Below are positions 13,001-21,919 of a stretch of 64,000 nt of DNA, one piece after another. Position 1 is the first letter of the stretch. Each line of letters starts with the position of its first letter. Origin of the DNA: Deltaproteobacteria bacterium (GTDB taxonomy: Bacteria > Myxococcota > Myxococcia > Myxococcales > Anaeromyxobacteraceae); the NCBI GenBank assembly GCA_016214955.1, contig JACRMN010000011.1:206641-270640 (forward strand). The letters are read 5' to 3'. The notes under the pieces are model-generated. The model saw only the letters and a list, made by a program, of their open reading frames with translations, was not told the origin of the DNA and ran no database searches. The position numbers were made by a program, and so were the translations under genes.

Positions 13001-13189
13001 GTACCAGCTCACCTGGTTCTGGCCGGGCCGCTCCGGCAGCACGTAGTTCTGCTCCAGCCCCTGGCGGCGGGCGCGCTGGCGATCCATCTCGCGCAGCGCC
13101 TGGCCCACGTCGGGCGGCGCGGGCAGGAGCGGCTGCGCGGCGGCGGGGCCGGAGGCGGCCAGCAGGAGGGCGAGGACGAGCCGCTTCAT
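10091..13189 (-). CDS. Outer-membrane fusion: gluzincin peptidase, TolB-like propeller and beta-barrel
   Basis: 1032 residues with a signal peptide ([20 protein letters not shown]). Residues about 80-300 form a peptidase-MA-like zinc domain with HEMVH (H171, E172, H175) and the third ligand E203 in [10 protein letters not shown]. Residues about 350-660 contain repeated TolB/WD40-like blades such as [16 protein letters not shown]. The last 350 residues alternate polar and aromatic residues as in a surface-antigen (BamA-like) barrel and end in LRWAFF, a C-terminal aromatic beta-signal. Such architectures are known in Anaeromyxobacter and some Bacteroidetes; function is not established. I start at 13189 because the signal peptide begins there; the 24 residues upstream are not signal-like. 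Confidence 0.85.
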   Translation of the reverse strand: MKRLVLALLLAASGPAAAQPLLPAPPDVGQALREMDRQRARRQGLEQNYVLPERPGQNQVSWYDFEWQHFDVPSPSGGKGGIRLYFYRRERAIAERALPAIRATFLKLVEQFHYSPTKQIPYFLYSSQREFQTTNIFQVGESVLGVTSPRDLKMSLPYFGDHEKFREVSTHEMVHQFTIQKLLDIAGADQLDFLDNLPLWFIEGIAEYYTKDGLDAETDMYLRDLVWNPDPERGYMMIPFVEDRARGYIPTYKIGQARVAFIAETYGGEKVQELLESAYAPSATAGQSGGGRQRGGFAALVRRVLNDPPEQVEIRWRAWLKRRYFPDYLRARQDLPQVRDYSDLPGEAEHYAASPDGWLVAYRALDRERGRAHIYLFDVRHPKGAVHVVGDNQPGVESLHPVETSILALSGDELVFTAQAADADALYVVPFTHTPPREGKAPRISLGSRRRVEVRAPSGQRFVELGSPALSPDGKQIAFVALTEQGQRDVYVVPGTGGVARQLTRDDYAERDLSWGAAGLAFASDATEHGKTNLFLLDPASGAVTRLTTAPTADRYPSVQADGSILFSSDAGGRTDIHRLTDGRIARLTDFSTGLASPAAAPLGRGLFAGTFHRGRFRLVEVPRVAWLEDPPQAVAPAVRPVQEPAREPIPEEAPPYQPYSWQNWRPENGMIFGGGGGNAVAGRAALLLADVLRDRSLYLDVAVLGSFDYTQALVLYEDRQSRTGLVLGAFHFVNQQVDRFNDSLAFFQRDFGLLGGLRFPLDRFRRFELELQAGASERYCLTDFSVSLPVACSGRVLAPPSTTQAWRRDNGSITPSTVATARFGYDTVRLDPYTGPIDGGSLVLELGGGWLPWRNAAHGFARLDAARWVPLVGRSNLMFRAAAGGSFAPDRNGYGWARSWWLTSADNLRGFSPFDTSFLIGPYYYVANAELQFPLDYLVRLFFFDYLEGVAALDFGGVATQWKDVRQPDGTTRGLWQARTLTGVLGVNALLGPLLLRVHFGYPWDIGGQKTPALEGTHRWVTNVTLRWAFF

Positions 13190-13257
13190 GGTGTCACCTG
13201 CGGTGTGCGTGGGCCCGCGGCCGGAGCGGCCGAGGATAGCGCCAAGGGGGGCGGGCG

Positions 13258-13728
13258 TCACTCCGGCACCACCGGCCAGGCCCGGCCTCCGAGTCGGAGC
13301 TGGAAGCGCCCTGGCTCCGGCTCCTCGAGGAGCGCGCCCAGTGCCGCCTGGGCGGCGCGCTGGAAGCGGGCCCGGTGCTCGCCCCTGGCGCCGCAGTGGA
13401 GCACCCCGTCCTTCCCGAGCCGGAGGGTGGCCGGGTCGAGCGGCTCGGTGCCGCCGTCGGTGAGATGCAGGAGGAGGCCGCCGGCTTCGGGCGTGACGCC
13501 GCGCACCCCGTAGGGCGCGTGCGGCACCTCCACCAGCCCCACCTCCCGGCCGATCTGGACCTGGTAGCGGCCGTCGGGGCGGCGCCGGAGCGAGCCCCAG
13601 AGGACCTCCAGGGTGCGGGCGTGGGTGATGGGCTCACCCCGGTGGCGAAAGCGCCCCTCGTCGTCGATGGAGAGGCCGCTCTGCGCCCGCAGCGCCTCCA
13701 GGGGGTCCTGCTCGCCGGATGCGGTCAC
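13258..13728 (-). CDS. DUF1285-like hypothetical protein
   Basis: About 156 residues from the GTG at 13728. The central part, SIDDEGRFRHRGEPITHARTLEVLWGSLRRRPDGRYQVQ in short excerpts, resembles the DUF1285 pattern of a glycine-rich turn, PIT, then a basic LRRxxDGRYxL segment and a VEVPHAPYGV strand. DUF1285 proteins are small beta-rich proteins of unknown role. No ATG is available in frame near the domain start, and the GTG lacks a good ribosome binding site, so the start is uncertain. It lies just upstream of the outer-membrane peptidase on the same strand and is divergent from the next gene with 75 bp between starts. Confidence 0.6.
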   Translation of the reverse strand: MTASGEQDPLEALRAQSGLSIDDEGRFRHRGEPITHARTLEVLWGSLRRRPDGRYQVQIGREVGLVEVPHAPYGVRGVTPEAGGLLLHLTDGGTEPLDPATLRLGKDGVLHCGARGEHRARFQRAAQAALGALLEEPEPGRFQLRLGGRAWPVVPE

Positions 13729-13803
13729 GGGGGGAGCATACGGCGGCGGGGGGCCGTCGCCACCGCCCTTGCGGGCGCCGCCGCAGCCGGGTATGGACCG
13801 CCG

Positions 13804-14250
13804 ATGGCCGACGAGCCCCTGGTCCGCGTCCGCTGCCCCGATGCCGGCGACGCCGCCCGCTGCCGCGCCGTCCTTTCCGCCGCCGGGCTGGCGCCGGAGG
13901 AGTCGCTCACCTTCCTGGTGGTCCGGGACGCCGATCCCGACCGGGTGAACGAGCTCCTGGTGGCCGGTGGGGCGCGGGGCCGGGCCGTGGCCCGCGAGCA
14001 GGTGGGCCGGACCATCGCCTGGCTCCTGGACCACGGCGCCGAGCTCGCCGGGCGCGGCCCCACCCTGCAGCAGCTGGTGAAGCGGGCGCTCTCCGAGACC
14101 GGCCTGGCCGCCCGCTACGCGCCTCGCGACGAGGCGGCGCTGGTGGCCGGCGCCGCCGAGCTCCACGAGCGGCTCCTGGCCACCGCCGGCGGCTTCGTCT
14201 CCTGGGAGGCCTACACCCGGGCCTTCTGCGCCCCGCGCGCCGGGGGCTGA
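13804..14250 (+). CDS. Hypothetical protein, 148 residues
   Basis: Not recognised. The ATG at 13804 starts MADEPLVRVRCPDAGDAARC. The N-terminal 60 residues alternate strands and helices (VRVRCPDAGDAARCRAVLSAAGL, then FLVVRDADPDRVNELLVAGG), a beta-alpha-beta pattern like the small DUF2007/ferredoxin-like domains that bind or sense ligands. The rest is helical and Ala-rich, with a C-terminal FVSWEAYTRAF. There is no signal peptide or membrane segment, so it is probably cytosolic. It is a single-gene unit between the divergent DUF1285-like gene and the ArsR-controlled cassette downstream. Confidence 0.6.
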   Translation: MADEPLVRVRCPDAGDAARCRAVLSAAGLAPEESLTFLVVRDADPDRVNELLVAGGARGRAVAREQVGRTIAWLLDHGAELAGRGPTLQQLVKRALSETGLAARYAPRDEAALVAGAAELHERLLATAGGFVSWEAYTRAFCAPRAGG

Positions 14251-14287
14251 CGGCCGCGCCGCCCGCCATCCCCGGTGGGGCGCGGCC

Positions 14288-14320
14288 TTGCAGATCGTTA
14301 ACGCGTTCGTTAACTATATC
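14288..14320 (+). promoter_or_regulatory. Probable promoter and ArsR-type operator of the VOC-arsR-SRPBCC cassette
   Basis: An AT-rich island in otherwise about 75% GC sequence. Two copies of CGTTAAC lie 12 bp apart at 14296-14302 and 14308-14314, each containing the palindrome GTTAAC. A possible -35 (TTGCAG, 14288-14293) and -10 (TAACTA, 14311-14316, 17-bp spacing) flank or overlap the repeats. This is the expected layout for a winged-helix repressor site. The ArsR-like gene two positions downstream is the natural candidate, which would make the cassette autoregulated. The binding assignment is inference. Confidence 0.55.
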
Positions 14321-14357
14321 TCGCCGCCCACCTGCGGGCGGCGAAAGGCAGGCGCAC

Positions 14358-14828
14358 ATGAAGCCCACCCCGGGAGGCTGGCCCCGCATCTCCGCGAGCC
14401 TCTACTACCAGGACGCCGGCGTGGCCATCGACTGGCTGGGCCGGGCGTTCGGCCTCGAGCCCCGGCTCATCGTCGAGGGCGACGACGGCGACATCGTCCA
14501 CTCGGAGCTCACCTTCGGCGAGGGGGTGGTGATGGTGGGCTCGGCCGCGCACCGGCCCTGGTACCGGAGCCCGCGCGCCCTGGGCGGCGGCAACAGCCAG
14601 TCGCTCATGGTGTACGTGGACGACGTCGAGGAGCACTGCGCCCGGGCCCGGGCCGCGGGCGCCACCATCGCCACCGAGCCCTCCACCAGCGACTACGGCG
14701 AGGAGTACTGGAGCGACCGCTCCTACGAGGCGGTGGACTGCGAGGGGCACCACTGGTGGTTCTGCCAGCGGCTGGCCACCGGGACCGCGCCGCGGAAGGG
14801 CGGCGTCCGCGTGAAGGAGCACGGGTAG
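14358..14828 (+). CDS. VOC-superfamily (glyoxalase/bleomycin-resistance-like) protein
   Basis: 156 residues in the vicinal-oxygen-chelate fold. The two halves start SASLYYQDAGVAIDWLGRAFGLEP and LMVYVDDVEEHCARARAAGA, the classic beta-alpha-beta-beta-beta repeats. The pattern is close to the PhnB/YdeM-like glyoxalase subgroup, whose members bind small substrates or antibiotics; metal ligands cannot be assigned safely. It is the first gene of a compact operon with an ArsR-type regulator (directly abutting) and an SRPBCC protein. VOC plus AHSA1 plus ArsR sets are common in actinobacteria and myxobacteria, with no settled substrate. Confidence 0.85.
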   Translation: MKPTPGGWPRISASLYYQDAGVAIDWLGRAFGLEPRLIVEGDDGDIVHSELTFGEGVVMVGSAAHRPWYRSPRALGGGNSQSLMVYVDDVEEHCARARAAGATIATEPSTSDYGEEYWSDRSYEAVDCEGHHWWFCQRLATGTAPRKGGVRVKEHG

Positions 14829-15188
14829 GTGACCGCCGCCGCCCTCGACCGCACCCTCCAGGCGCTCGCCGACCCCACCCGCCGCGGCGTGGTGGAGCTC
14901 CTCCGCGGCCGGCCGCGGCGCGCCGGGGAGCTGGCGTCGGCCCTGCGGACCAGCCCTCCCGCGCTGTCGCGCCACCTGCGGCTCCTGCGCCAGACGGGGC
15001 TCGTCGAGGAGGAGCCGCTTCCCGGCGACGCCCGGGTGCGAGTGCTGCGGCTGCGCCCCGAGCCCCTCGCCGAGCTGCGCGCCTGGTTGGAGGAGGTGGA
15101 GCGCTTCTGGGCCGTGCAGCTCGCCAGCTTCAAGGCCCACGCCGAGGCGGCCGGGCCGGCGCCCGCCCGGCCGAGGAGGCGGCGGTGA
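14829..15188 (+). CDS. ArsR/SdpR-family winged-helix regulator
   Basis: 119 residues. The helix-turn-helix is clear: LADPTRRGVVELLRG, then LASALRTSPPALSRHLRLLRQTGLVEEE, the SdpR-type subgroup without the metal-binding CVC motif. The C-terminal helix VERFWAVQLASFKAHAE is usual for regulators paired with AHSA1 proteins. The GTG start at 14829 directly follows the TAG of the VOC gene, and its TGA overlaps the next start by 4 bp, so the three are translated together. It probably represses its own operon through the CGTTAAC repeats upstream. The effector is unknown. Confidence 0.9.
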   Translation: MTAAALDRTLQALADPTRRGVVELLRGRPRRAGELASALRTSPPALSRHLRLLRQTGLVEEEPLPGDARVRVLRLRPEPLAELRAWLEEVERFWAVQLASFKAHAEAAGPAPARPRRRR

Positions 15189-15676
15189 AGGGCGACGGCG
15201 TCCGCGTGGCCACCTTCGTGGCGGTGGCGCCGGGGCGGGCCTTCGAGCTCTTCACCCGCGACATCGGCCGCTGGTGGCTCCCGGGGCCGCGCTTCCGGTT
15301 CGCGGGCCCACGGGACGGCACGCTCCGATTCGAGGGCGGGGCCGGCGGCCGGCTGATCCAGGAGCGGGGCGGCGGCGAGGAGCCCTTCGTCGTCGGCGCG
15401 GTGCGGGCCTGGGAGCCGGCCGCCCGCCTGGTGGTGGAGTGGCGGCTCGGCAACTTCGCCCCCGGGGAGGCCACCGAGGTGGAGGTGCGCTTCGAGGCGC
15501 AGGGCCGGGGCACCCGCGTCACCGTGGAGCACCGCGGCTTCGCCTCGCTCCGGCCCGACCACCCGGTGCGCCACGGCGAGGAGGCGCGCGCCTTCGCACA
15601 CCGGCTGGGCCGCTGGTGGGGGGAGCTGCTGACCTCGCTGCGGGAGGCCTCGGAGGAGCCGCCGGACGCGGCCTAG
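15185..15676 (+). CDS. SRPBCC/AHSA1-family protein
   Basis: 163 residues of the START/Bet v1-like fold, seen in VRVATFVAVAPGRAFELFTRDIGRWW, RFAGPRDGTLRFEGG and the C-terminal helix RAFAHRLGRWWGELLTSLREA. These domains bind hydrophobic ligands in a deep cavity. The GTG start overlaps the ArsR stop (GTGA), so I am fairly sure of the boundary. The last gene of the cassette, it ends 4 bp into the 3' end of convergent cinA. Proteins in this genomic arrangement are often annotated as activators of Hsp90 ATPase, but an Hsp90 role is unlikely for them. Confidence 0.85.
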   Translation: MKGDGVRVATFVAVAPGRAFELFTRDIGRWWLPGPRFRFAGPRDGTLRFEGGAGGRLIQERGGGEEPFVVGAVRAWEPAARLVVEWRLGNFAPGEATEVEVRFEAQGRGTRVTVEHRGFASLRPDHPVRHGEEARAFAHRLGRWWGELLTSLREASEEPPDAA

Positions 15677-16905
15677 CGCAGCGCCAGCCGGAGCTGGTTG
15701 AGGGCGTCGTACGCGGCGGTGCTGCGGATGCGGTCGCGGTCGCCCGGGTACTTGCGCCACCAGTGCTCGGTGCCGCCGGGCCCTGCCAGCGCCAGGTGCA
15801 CCGTGCCCACCGGCTTGTCGGGCGAGCCGCCCGTCGGCCCGGCGATGCCGGTGATGCCCACGCCCCAGGTGGCCCGGCCGCGCTGGCGCACGCACTCGGC
15901 CAGGGCCCGCGCCACCGGCTCGGAGACGGCGCCGTGGGCCTGGAGGAGCGAGGCCGGCACGCCCACCACCTCGGCCTTCATCTCGTTGGCGTAGGCCACC
16001 ACCCCCAGGTCGAAGACCGCCGAGGCCCCGGGCACCGAGGTGAGCACCTGCGCGAGCATCCCGCCGCTGCAGCTCTCGGCCACGGCAACCTTCTCGCCGC
16101 GCGCCAGGAGCCGCGCCACCACCAGCTGCGCCAGCTCGTCCTTGCCGGTGCCCCAGATCGAGTCGCCGAAGAGCCTCCGCACCTCCTCGAGGATGGCGTC
16201 GGCGTGGGCCGCGGCCGCGGGGCCGGTCACCGTCCACTTCACGTGGATCTCGGGCCAGTGGGCTCGGTAGCCGAAGCGCACGCCGCGGTTGCGCGGGTCG
16301 TCCATCACCGGGCGCATGCGGTTGTCGGCGTGCGACTCGGGCACGCCGAAGAGCTTCACGATGCGGGCCGCCGGCACCTCGGCCAGCCGCGCCGCAAGCC
16401 GCGGGATGACGACCTCCTGGCACAGCCCCTTGAACTCCACCGGCACCCCCGGCAGGCAGATCACCTCGCCCTTGCCCAGCGGGGCGATGAAGCCCGGGGC
16501 GGTGCCGAAGCGGTTGGCCACCACGGTGGCGCCCCGCGGCACCCGGGCCTGCTTCTCGTTGTTGGGGGTGAGGGTCCGGCCCATGCGCGCGAAACGCTCG
16601 CGGATGGCCTGCAGCGTGGGCTCGTGCAGCTCGAGCGGCGCGCCCATGGCGGCGGCGACGCACTCCGCGGTGAGGTCGTCCTCGGTGGGGCCGAGACCGC
16701 CGCTCATCACCACCACCTGGGCCCGGCCGGTGGTCTCCCGCAGCGCCGCCAGCAGGCCCTGCCGGTCGTCGCCGACCAGCGTCTTGCGGGAGACGCCCAC
16801 CCCCAGGTCCCAGAGCCGGTCCATGAGCCAGGCGGAGTTGGTGTCCACCACCTGGCCGGTGAGCAGCTCGTCGCCGGTGGAGAGGATCTCGACGTCGAGG
16901 CTCAT
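15673..16905 (-). CDS. cinA: CinA-family nicotinamide-nucleotide amidase
   Basis: 410 residues with both family domains. The N-terminal COG1058 domain has the molybdopterin-binding-like motif EILSTGDELLTGQVVDTN and VVMSGGLGPTEDD, associated with ADP-ribose/NAD pyrophosphatase activity. The C-terminal PncC domain has AVAESCSGGMLAQ, the Ser/Cys-rich deamidase motif that recycles nicotinamide mononucleotide, and VGITGIAGPTGG. In other bacteria cinA is co-transcribed with recA and linked to competence; here it is about 6 kb away. It overlaps pgpA by 4 bp (ATGA), so it is the last gene of the pssA-pgpA-cinA unit. Confidence 0.95.
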   Translation of the reverse strand: MSLDVEILSTGDELLTGQVVDTNSAWLMDRLWDLGVGVSRKTLVGDDRQGLLAALRETTGRAQVVVMSGGLGPTEDDLTAECVAAAMGAPLELHEPTLQAIRERFARMGRTLTPNNEKQARVPRGATVVANRFGTAPGFIAPLGKGEVICLPGVPVEFKGLCQEVVIPRLAARLAEVPAARIVKLFGVPESHADNRMRPVMDDPRNRGVRFGYRAHWPEIHVKWTVTGPAAAAHADAILEEVRRLFGDSIWGTGKDELAQLVVARLLARGEKVAVAESCSGGMLAQVLTSVPGASAVFDLGVVAYANEMKAEVVGVPASLLQAHGAVSEPVARALAECVRQRGRATWGVGITGIAGPTGGSPDKPVGTVHLALAGPGGTEHWWRKYPGDRDRIRSTAAYDALNQLRLALR

Positions 16906-17468
16906 GGCAAGAGCTCCAGGCACCAGAAGGCCGTCGCCGGGTGGCAGCCCGCGAACGCGCGCAGGAGGTGGACGGCGGCGGCGTAGGTGGCGGCGGCCCA
17001 GACGCCGGCGGCCAGGTCGTCGGCCACCACGCCGGCGCCGGTCTTCCAGCGATCCAGGGCCGAGGCCGGCCAGGGCTTCAGCACGTCGTGGACGCGGAAG
17101 AGCAGGAAGCCGAGGAGCGCGCCGCCGGGGCTCCAGGGCACCAGGGCCATGGTCACCAGGTACCCGGCCACCTCGTCGATGACGATGGGCGAGGCGTCGG
17201 CGGTCTTCCAGTAGGCGCCGGCGGCCTCGGCGGCCCGGATGGCCAGGGCCACGAAGGCAGCCAGGGTGACGAGGTAGAGCCAGAGCGGCAGCGGCCGCAG
17301 CAGCCAGAAGAGCGGGACGGCGCCCAGCGTGCCCACCGTTCCCGGCGCCACCGGCGAGAGGCCGCAGGGGCCCCAGGCGGCCAGCCACACCCATGCGCCG
17401 GGCTTGCCGTCGGGCCTGCCGCGACGGAGCGTGAAGCGAGCGGAGAAGGGGCGAGGGGCTGCGGGCAT
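16902..17468 (-). CDS. pgpA: Phosphatidylglycerophosphatase A
   Basis: 188-residue inner-membrane enzyme that removes the phosphate from phosphatidylglycerophosphate to make phosphatidylglycerol. Family motifs are GLSPVAPGTVGTLGAVPL, PIVIDEVAGYLV with the acidic catalytic pair, FRVHDVLKPWPAS and GAGVVADDLAAGV. Three or four hydrophobic segments are visible. The start MPAAPRPFSARF lies 32 bp downstream of the pssA stop, giving a phospholipid synthesis pair in one operon. The C-terminal extension (HPATAFWCLELLP) is mildly unusual. It overlaps cinA by 4 bp. Confidence 0.93.
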   Translation of the reverse strand: MPAAPRPFSARFTLRRGRPDGKPGAWVWLAAWGPCGLSPVAPGTVGTLGAVPLFWLLRPLPLWLYLVTLAAFVALAIRAAEAAGAYWKTADASPIVIDEVAGYLVTMALVPWSPGGALLGFLLFRVHDVLKPWPASALDRWKTGAGVVADDLAAGVWAAATYAAAVHLLRAFAGCHPATAFWCLELLP

Positions 17469-17500
17469 GGAGAGGCGCGCGGGGAGGGACCGCGGAGAGG

Positions 17501-18358
17501 CTAGATGTAGATGTCCTCCTCGTTCTTGTCCGGCTCCCCGTCGTCCTCGTCGTCCGGCTCCAGCGCCTCGTCGGCGGCCAGCTCGGCCTGCACCTGGGGC
17601 GGCAGCGGCGGGTGCGGGTGGGGACGGCCCAGCGACAGCAGCCACTCGGCCGGGCCCATGGCCATGTAGGCGGCCATGTAGACCACCAGCACGAAGGCCG
17701 GGCGCGTGGCCACTGCCACCACCACCCCGGCCATCACCAGGAAGCCGAAGACCAGGAGGCTCTTCAGCGAGAGGTGGACGTCCTTGAAGGTCCGGTAGCG
17801 GATGGTCGAGACCATCAGGAAGGCGAGCAGCGCCACGAAGCCGGCGATGGCCGCCCGGATGGAGTCGTCGGTGATGCCGCCGATGGCCCGGTGGTGAGCG
17901 ATGACCAGGGCCACGATGGCGCCGGCGGCCAGCGGGATGGGCAGGCCCACGAAGAACCGGGAGGAGCCCTTGTCGCCGCGCTGGGCCAGCACGTTGAAGC
18001 GGGCCAGGCGCAGCGCGCCGCAGGCGGCGAAGGCGAAGGAGAGGAAGAAGCCCAGGAAGCCCAGCGGCCAGAGCGCCCACTTGTAGACCAGCAGCGCCGG
18101 CGCGGCGCCGAAGCTGATGACGTCGGCGAGGCTGTCGAGCTGCACGCCGAAGTCGGACTGGGTCTTCGTCATCCGGGCGACGCGCCCGTCGAAGGCGTCG
18201 AAGAAGATGGCGAAGAAGATGGCCAGGGCCGCCTGGTTGAGCTGCGCCGGCGAGGGGTCGCCCGCGCAAAGCGTCATGGCGTAGAAGCCGAGGAAGATGG
18301 AGCTGACCGTGAACAGGTTCGGCAGCACGAACATCGCCTTGCGGAGATTGATCTGCAT
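17501..18358 (-). CDS. pssA: CDP-diacylglycerol-serine O-phosphatidyltransferase
   Basis: 285-residue membrane enzyme that joins serine to CDP-diacylglycerol. The CDP-alcohol phosphotransferase signature D-x2-D-G-x2-A-R-x8-G-x3-D-x3-D is complete: D54, D57, G58, A61, R62, G71, D75 and D79. About eight hydrophobic segments follow the type II (Bacillus-like) layout. The N-terminal MQINLRKAMFVLPNLFT is the usual amphipathic start, so I choose 18358 over the 24-residue upstream extension. The C terminus is a soluble acidic tail (DDEDDGEPDKNEEDIYI region) that is not part of the family core. Confidence 0.93.
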   Translation of the reverse strand: MQINLRKAMFVLPNLFTVSSIFLGFYAMTLCAGDPSPAQLNQAALAIFFAIFFDAFDGRVARMTKTQSDFGVQLDSLADVISFGAAPALLVYKWALWPLGFLGFFLSFAFAACGALRLARFNVLAQRGDKGSSRFFVGLPIPLAAGAIVALVIAHHRAIGGITDDSIRAAIAGFVALLAFLMVSTIRYRTFKDVHLSLKSLLVFGFLVMAGVVVAVATRPAFVLVVYMAAYMAMGPAEWLLSLGRPHPHPPLPPQVQAELAADEALEPDDEDDGEPDKNEEDIYI

Positions 18359-18454
18359 GCCGGGTCTAGCCCCTCTTGGGGTGAGCGGAGGCGGGAAGTC
18401 TACGCCCGGGGGCGGCCCGGGCACCAGCAACCGGCGCCACTCGCCCCGAGTGGC

Positions 18455-19390
18455 CTACCGGCCGCCGTCCCCGAGCGCGAGCTGGGTTCCCAGAAGAGCC
18501 AGTGGATCCAGGGCCTTGCCCTCACGCCAGACCTCGAAGTGCAGGTGCGGCCCGGTGGCGCGGCCGGTGTCGCCGACGAGCCCCACCACCTGGCCGGCCT
18601 CCACCTCGTCGCCTGGGTTGCAGAGGATGCGGGAGAGGTGGCTGTAGCGGCTGGTGACCTCGCCTGGATGGCGGACCTCCACCAGCCAGCCGTAACCGCT
18701 CATCCAGCCGGCCAGGACCACGTAGCCGGGTCCGGCGGAGGCCACCACCCGGCCGGGCGCGGCGGCGAGGTCGATGCCCCAGTGCATCCGGCGCTGGCCG
18801 TCGATGGGGTGGACCCGCATGCCGAAGCCGGAGGAGAGACCGGCCCCTTCCAGCGGCCAGCGGAGGGCCGGCGGCGCCCGGTGGGCGAAGAGCCGGGCGC
18901 CCACCGCGCGGGCGGCCTCGGCGCGGGCGTCGAGCCTGGCGAGGAGCGGGTCGAGGCGGGCGGCGAGGTCGGCGGGCATGGGGCCGAAGCGGCGCTCGTC
19001 GAAGGCGCGCTCCGATTCCACCGTCACCCGCGTGCGCGCCAGCTCGAGGAGCGGGGTGTGGGGCATGGGCCGCTGCAGGTAGCGGGCGAGCTCGTCGCAG
19101 AGTCCCGCCCAGGCCTGAGCCGCCTCGGCGGGGAAGCGGCCAGCCGGAACGCGGCCGCGGCGGGCGCGGGCCTCGGCGGCGAAGGGCAGGAGCACGGCGT
19201 CCACCGGCGGGCCGGCCGGCACCTCGGCCGGCGCGGCGCGGGGTGCGGCGACCTTCACGGGAGGTGCAGGCGGTCCCTCGGGCTCGGCGGCGGCCAGCAG
19301 CCCGGCCTCGGCGAAGGTCTGCTTGGCCGGCGCGTGGGCGCAGGCGGCCAGGGTGGCGGCGAGGCACGCCGCTGCGGTTCGAGCCCTCAC
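18455..19390 (-). CDS. M23 (LytM-type) peptidoglycan endopeptidase, lipoprotein
   Basis: 311 residues. A lipobox LAAC at Cys17 anchors it in a membrane. A Pro/Ala-rich linker and a helical region (about 60-170) precede the M23 domain, which is intact: H203 and D207 in RMHWGIDL, and H282/H284 in GPHLHFEVW, the zinc ligands. Unlike EnvC or NlpD, the active site is complete, so it may itself cut stem-peptide cross-links. It lies downstream of the threonine aldolase and upstream of pssA on the same strand, with intergenic spaces of 77 and 96 bp. Confidence 0.92.
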   Translation of the reverse strand: MRARTAAACLAATLAACAHAPAKQTFAEAGLLAAAEPEGPPAPPVKVAAPRAAPAEVPAGPPVDAVLLPFAAEARARRGRVPAGRFPAEAAQAWAGLCDELARYLQRPMPHTPLLELARTRVTVESERAFDERRFGPMPADLAARLDPLLARLDARAEAARAVGARLFAHRAPPALRWPLEGAGLSSGFGMRVHPIDGQRRMHWGIDLAAAPGRVVASAGPGYVVLAGWMSGYGWLVEVRHPGEVTSRYSHLSRILCNPGDEVEAGQVVGLVGDTGRATGPHLHFEVWREGKALDPLALLGTQLALGDGGR

Positions 19391-19467
19391 ACCGCCGATG
19401 GTACCGGGCGAGGCGTGGAGGAGTCAGTCACCCGGGGTGAACGCCGGTGCGCCCCGCTCCCACCGCG

Positions 19468-20499
<1,032 letters not shown>

Positions 20500-20536
20500 G
20501 GGGACTCCGCGGTGAGGAGGGGCGGCGGATGCTAGC

Positions 20537-21289
20537 ATGCGCCGCGACGTGGCCGCCCGCGCTCCCCGCCCTCCTCCCGCCGCCGAGCAGGCCCGCGCCC
20601 TCCGGGTCCTCGACCTGCTCGACGCCGCCCTGCCCGAGGCCCGGATCGCGCTCCGGTTCGGGAGCGACCACGAGCTGCTGGTGTCGGTGATCCTCTCGGC
20701 CCAGTGCACCGACGCCCGGGTGAACCTGGTGACCCCGGCCCTCTTCGCCCGCTACCCGGAGCCGGCCGCCTACGCCCGCGCCGAGCCCGAGGCGCTCTGG
20801 CCCTTCATCCAGAGCTGCGGCCTCTATCGCAACAAGGCGCGCAGCATCGTGGCCGCCATGCGGGCCATCGAGGAGCGGCACGGCGGGAAGGTGCCGCGGG
20901 AGCGGGAGGCGCTGGAGGAGCTGCCGGGCGTGGGGCGGAAGACGGCCGGCGTGGTGCTCATCCACCTCGGCGCCGGGCAGCACTTCCCGGTGGACACCCA
21001 CGTCGGCCGGGTGTCGCGGCGGCTGGGCTTCACGCGCGAGCTCGACCCCGGCAAGGTGGAGCGGCGGCTCATGACCCTCTTGCCGCCGGAGCGCTGGAAC
21101 CGCGGGCACCAGCTCCTGGTGTGGCACGGCCGGCGCTGGTGCGCGGCCCGCGCACCCGACTGCGGCGGCTGCCCGGTGGCGGCGCTCTGCCCGCGGCGCG
21201 GCGTCGAGCGGGTGCGGGCTACAGCGCCGACTCGTGGCGCGGCGCCTTCTTCACGTCGTCGGCGCGCTCGGCGGCCTTCTCGGCCTTGA
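20537..21289 (+). CDS. nth: Endonuclease III (DNA glycosylase/AP lyase)
   Basis: 250 residues; repairs oxidised pyrimidines. The helix-hairpin-helix [10 protein letters not shown] carries catalytic Lys135, and Asp153 is in PVDTHVGR. The 4Fe-4S ligands C202, C209, C212 and C218 have the exact C-x6-C-x2-C-x5-C spacing. The tail after the cluster (about 30 residues, Arg/Ser-rich) is longer than usual and lies inside a 71-bp overlap with the 3' end of convergent def, so part of it may be a consequence of the overlap. Second base-excision gene in the window after the uracil glycosylase. Confidence 0.95.
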   Translation: MRRDVAARAPRPPPAAEQARALRVLDLLDAALPEARIALRFGSDHELLVSVILSAQCTDARVNLVTPALFARYPEPAAYARAEPEALWPFIQSCGLYRNKARSIVAAMRAIEERHGGKVPREREALEELPGVGRKTAGVVLIHLGAGQHFPVDTHVGRVSRRLGFTRELDPGKVERRLMTLLPPERWNRGHQLLVWHGRRWCAARAPDCGGCPVAALCPRRGVERVRATAPTRGAAPSSRRRRARRPSRP

Positions 21290-21776
21290 GCTTCTTCATC
21301 CGCTTGCGGATGAGCTCCCGCTTCAGCGCCGAGAGGTGATCGACGAAGAGGGTGCCGGAGAGGTGGTCGGTCTCGTGCTGCACGGCGATGGCCAGCAGCC
21401 CCTCGCACTCGAGCTCGAAGGGCTTGCCGTCGTAGCCGAGCGCCCGGACCCACACCTTGGCGGCCCGCTCCACCTCCTCGGCCTCGCCGGGGATGGAGAG
21501 GCAGCCCTCGGTGTAGTGGGTCACGCCCTCGGTGCGGACGATCTCCGGGTTCACGAAGTGCAGGAGCTTCTGCCCTTCCTGCCGGGGAGAGGTGTCGATG
21601 ACCAGGCAGCGCTTGAGCTCGCCCACCTGCGGGGCGGCCAGGCCCACGCCATCGGCGGCGTACATGGTCTCGGCCATGTCGTCGAGCAGGGCGCGGAGGT
21701 CGTCGTCCACCGCGGCGACCGGCTTGGCCTCCTGCTTGAGGAGGGGATCGGGCCAGATGAGGATCTCGCGGATCAT
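21219..21776 (-). CDS. def: Peptide deformylase
   Basis: 185-residue metalloenzyme removing the formyl group from nascent N-terminal methionine. All three motifs are present: GVGLAAPQ (43-50), EGCLS with metal ligand C92, and QHETDHL with H134, E135 and H138. The C-terminal helix [19 protein letters not shown] is basic, as in other long deformylases that contact the ribosome. No fmt gene is adjacent. The last 70 bp overlap the nth gene on the other strand. Confidence 0.96.
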   Translation of the reverse strand: MIREILIWPDPLLKQEAKPVAAVDDDLRALLDDMAETMYAADGVGLAAPQVGELKRCLVIDTSPRQEGQKLLHFVNPEIVRTEGVTHYTEGCLSIPGEAEEVERAAKVWVRALGYDGKPFELECEGLLAIAVQHETDHLSGTLFVDHLSALKRELIRKRMKKLKAEKAAERADDVKKAPRHESAL

Positions 21777-21919
21777 TTGGATTCCACCCTTCGAATCCCG
21801 CGGATTCTAACCGGGAAGTCCGCTGGCCGCACGCCGGCCTGGCGCTCCTCCGAAGGGTTTCCGCGCCCCGGCCTCCAAGGGGAGGAGCGGCCCGGCGAGC
21901 GGGCTGCCGGGAGGTGGGC

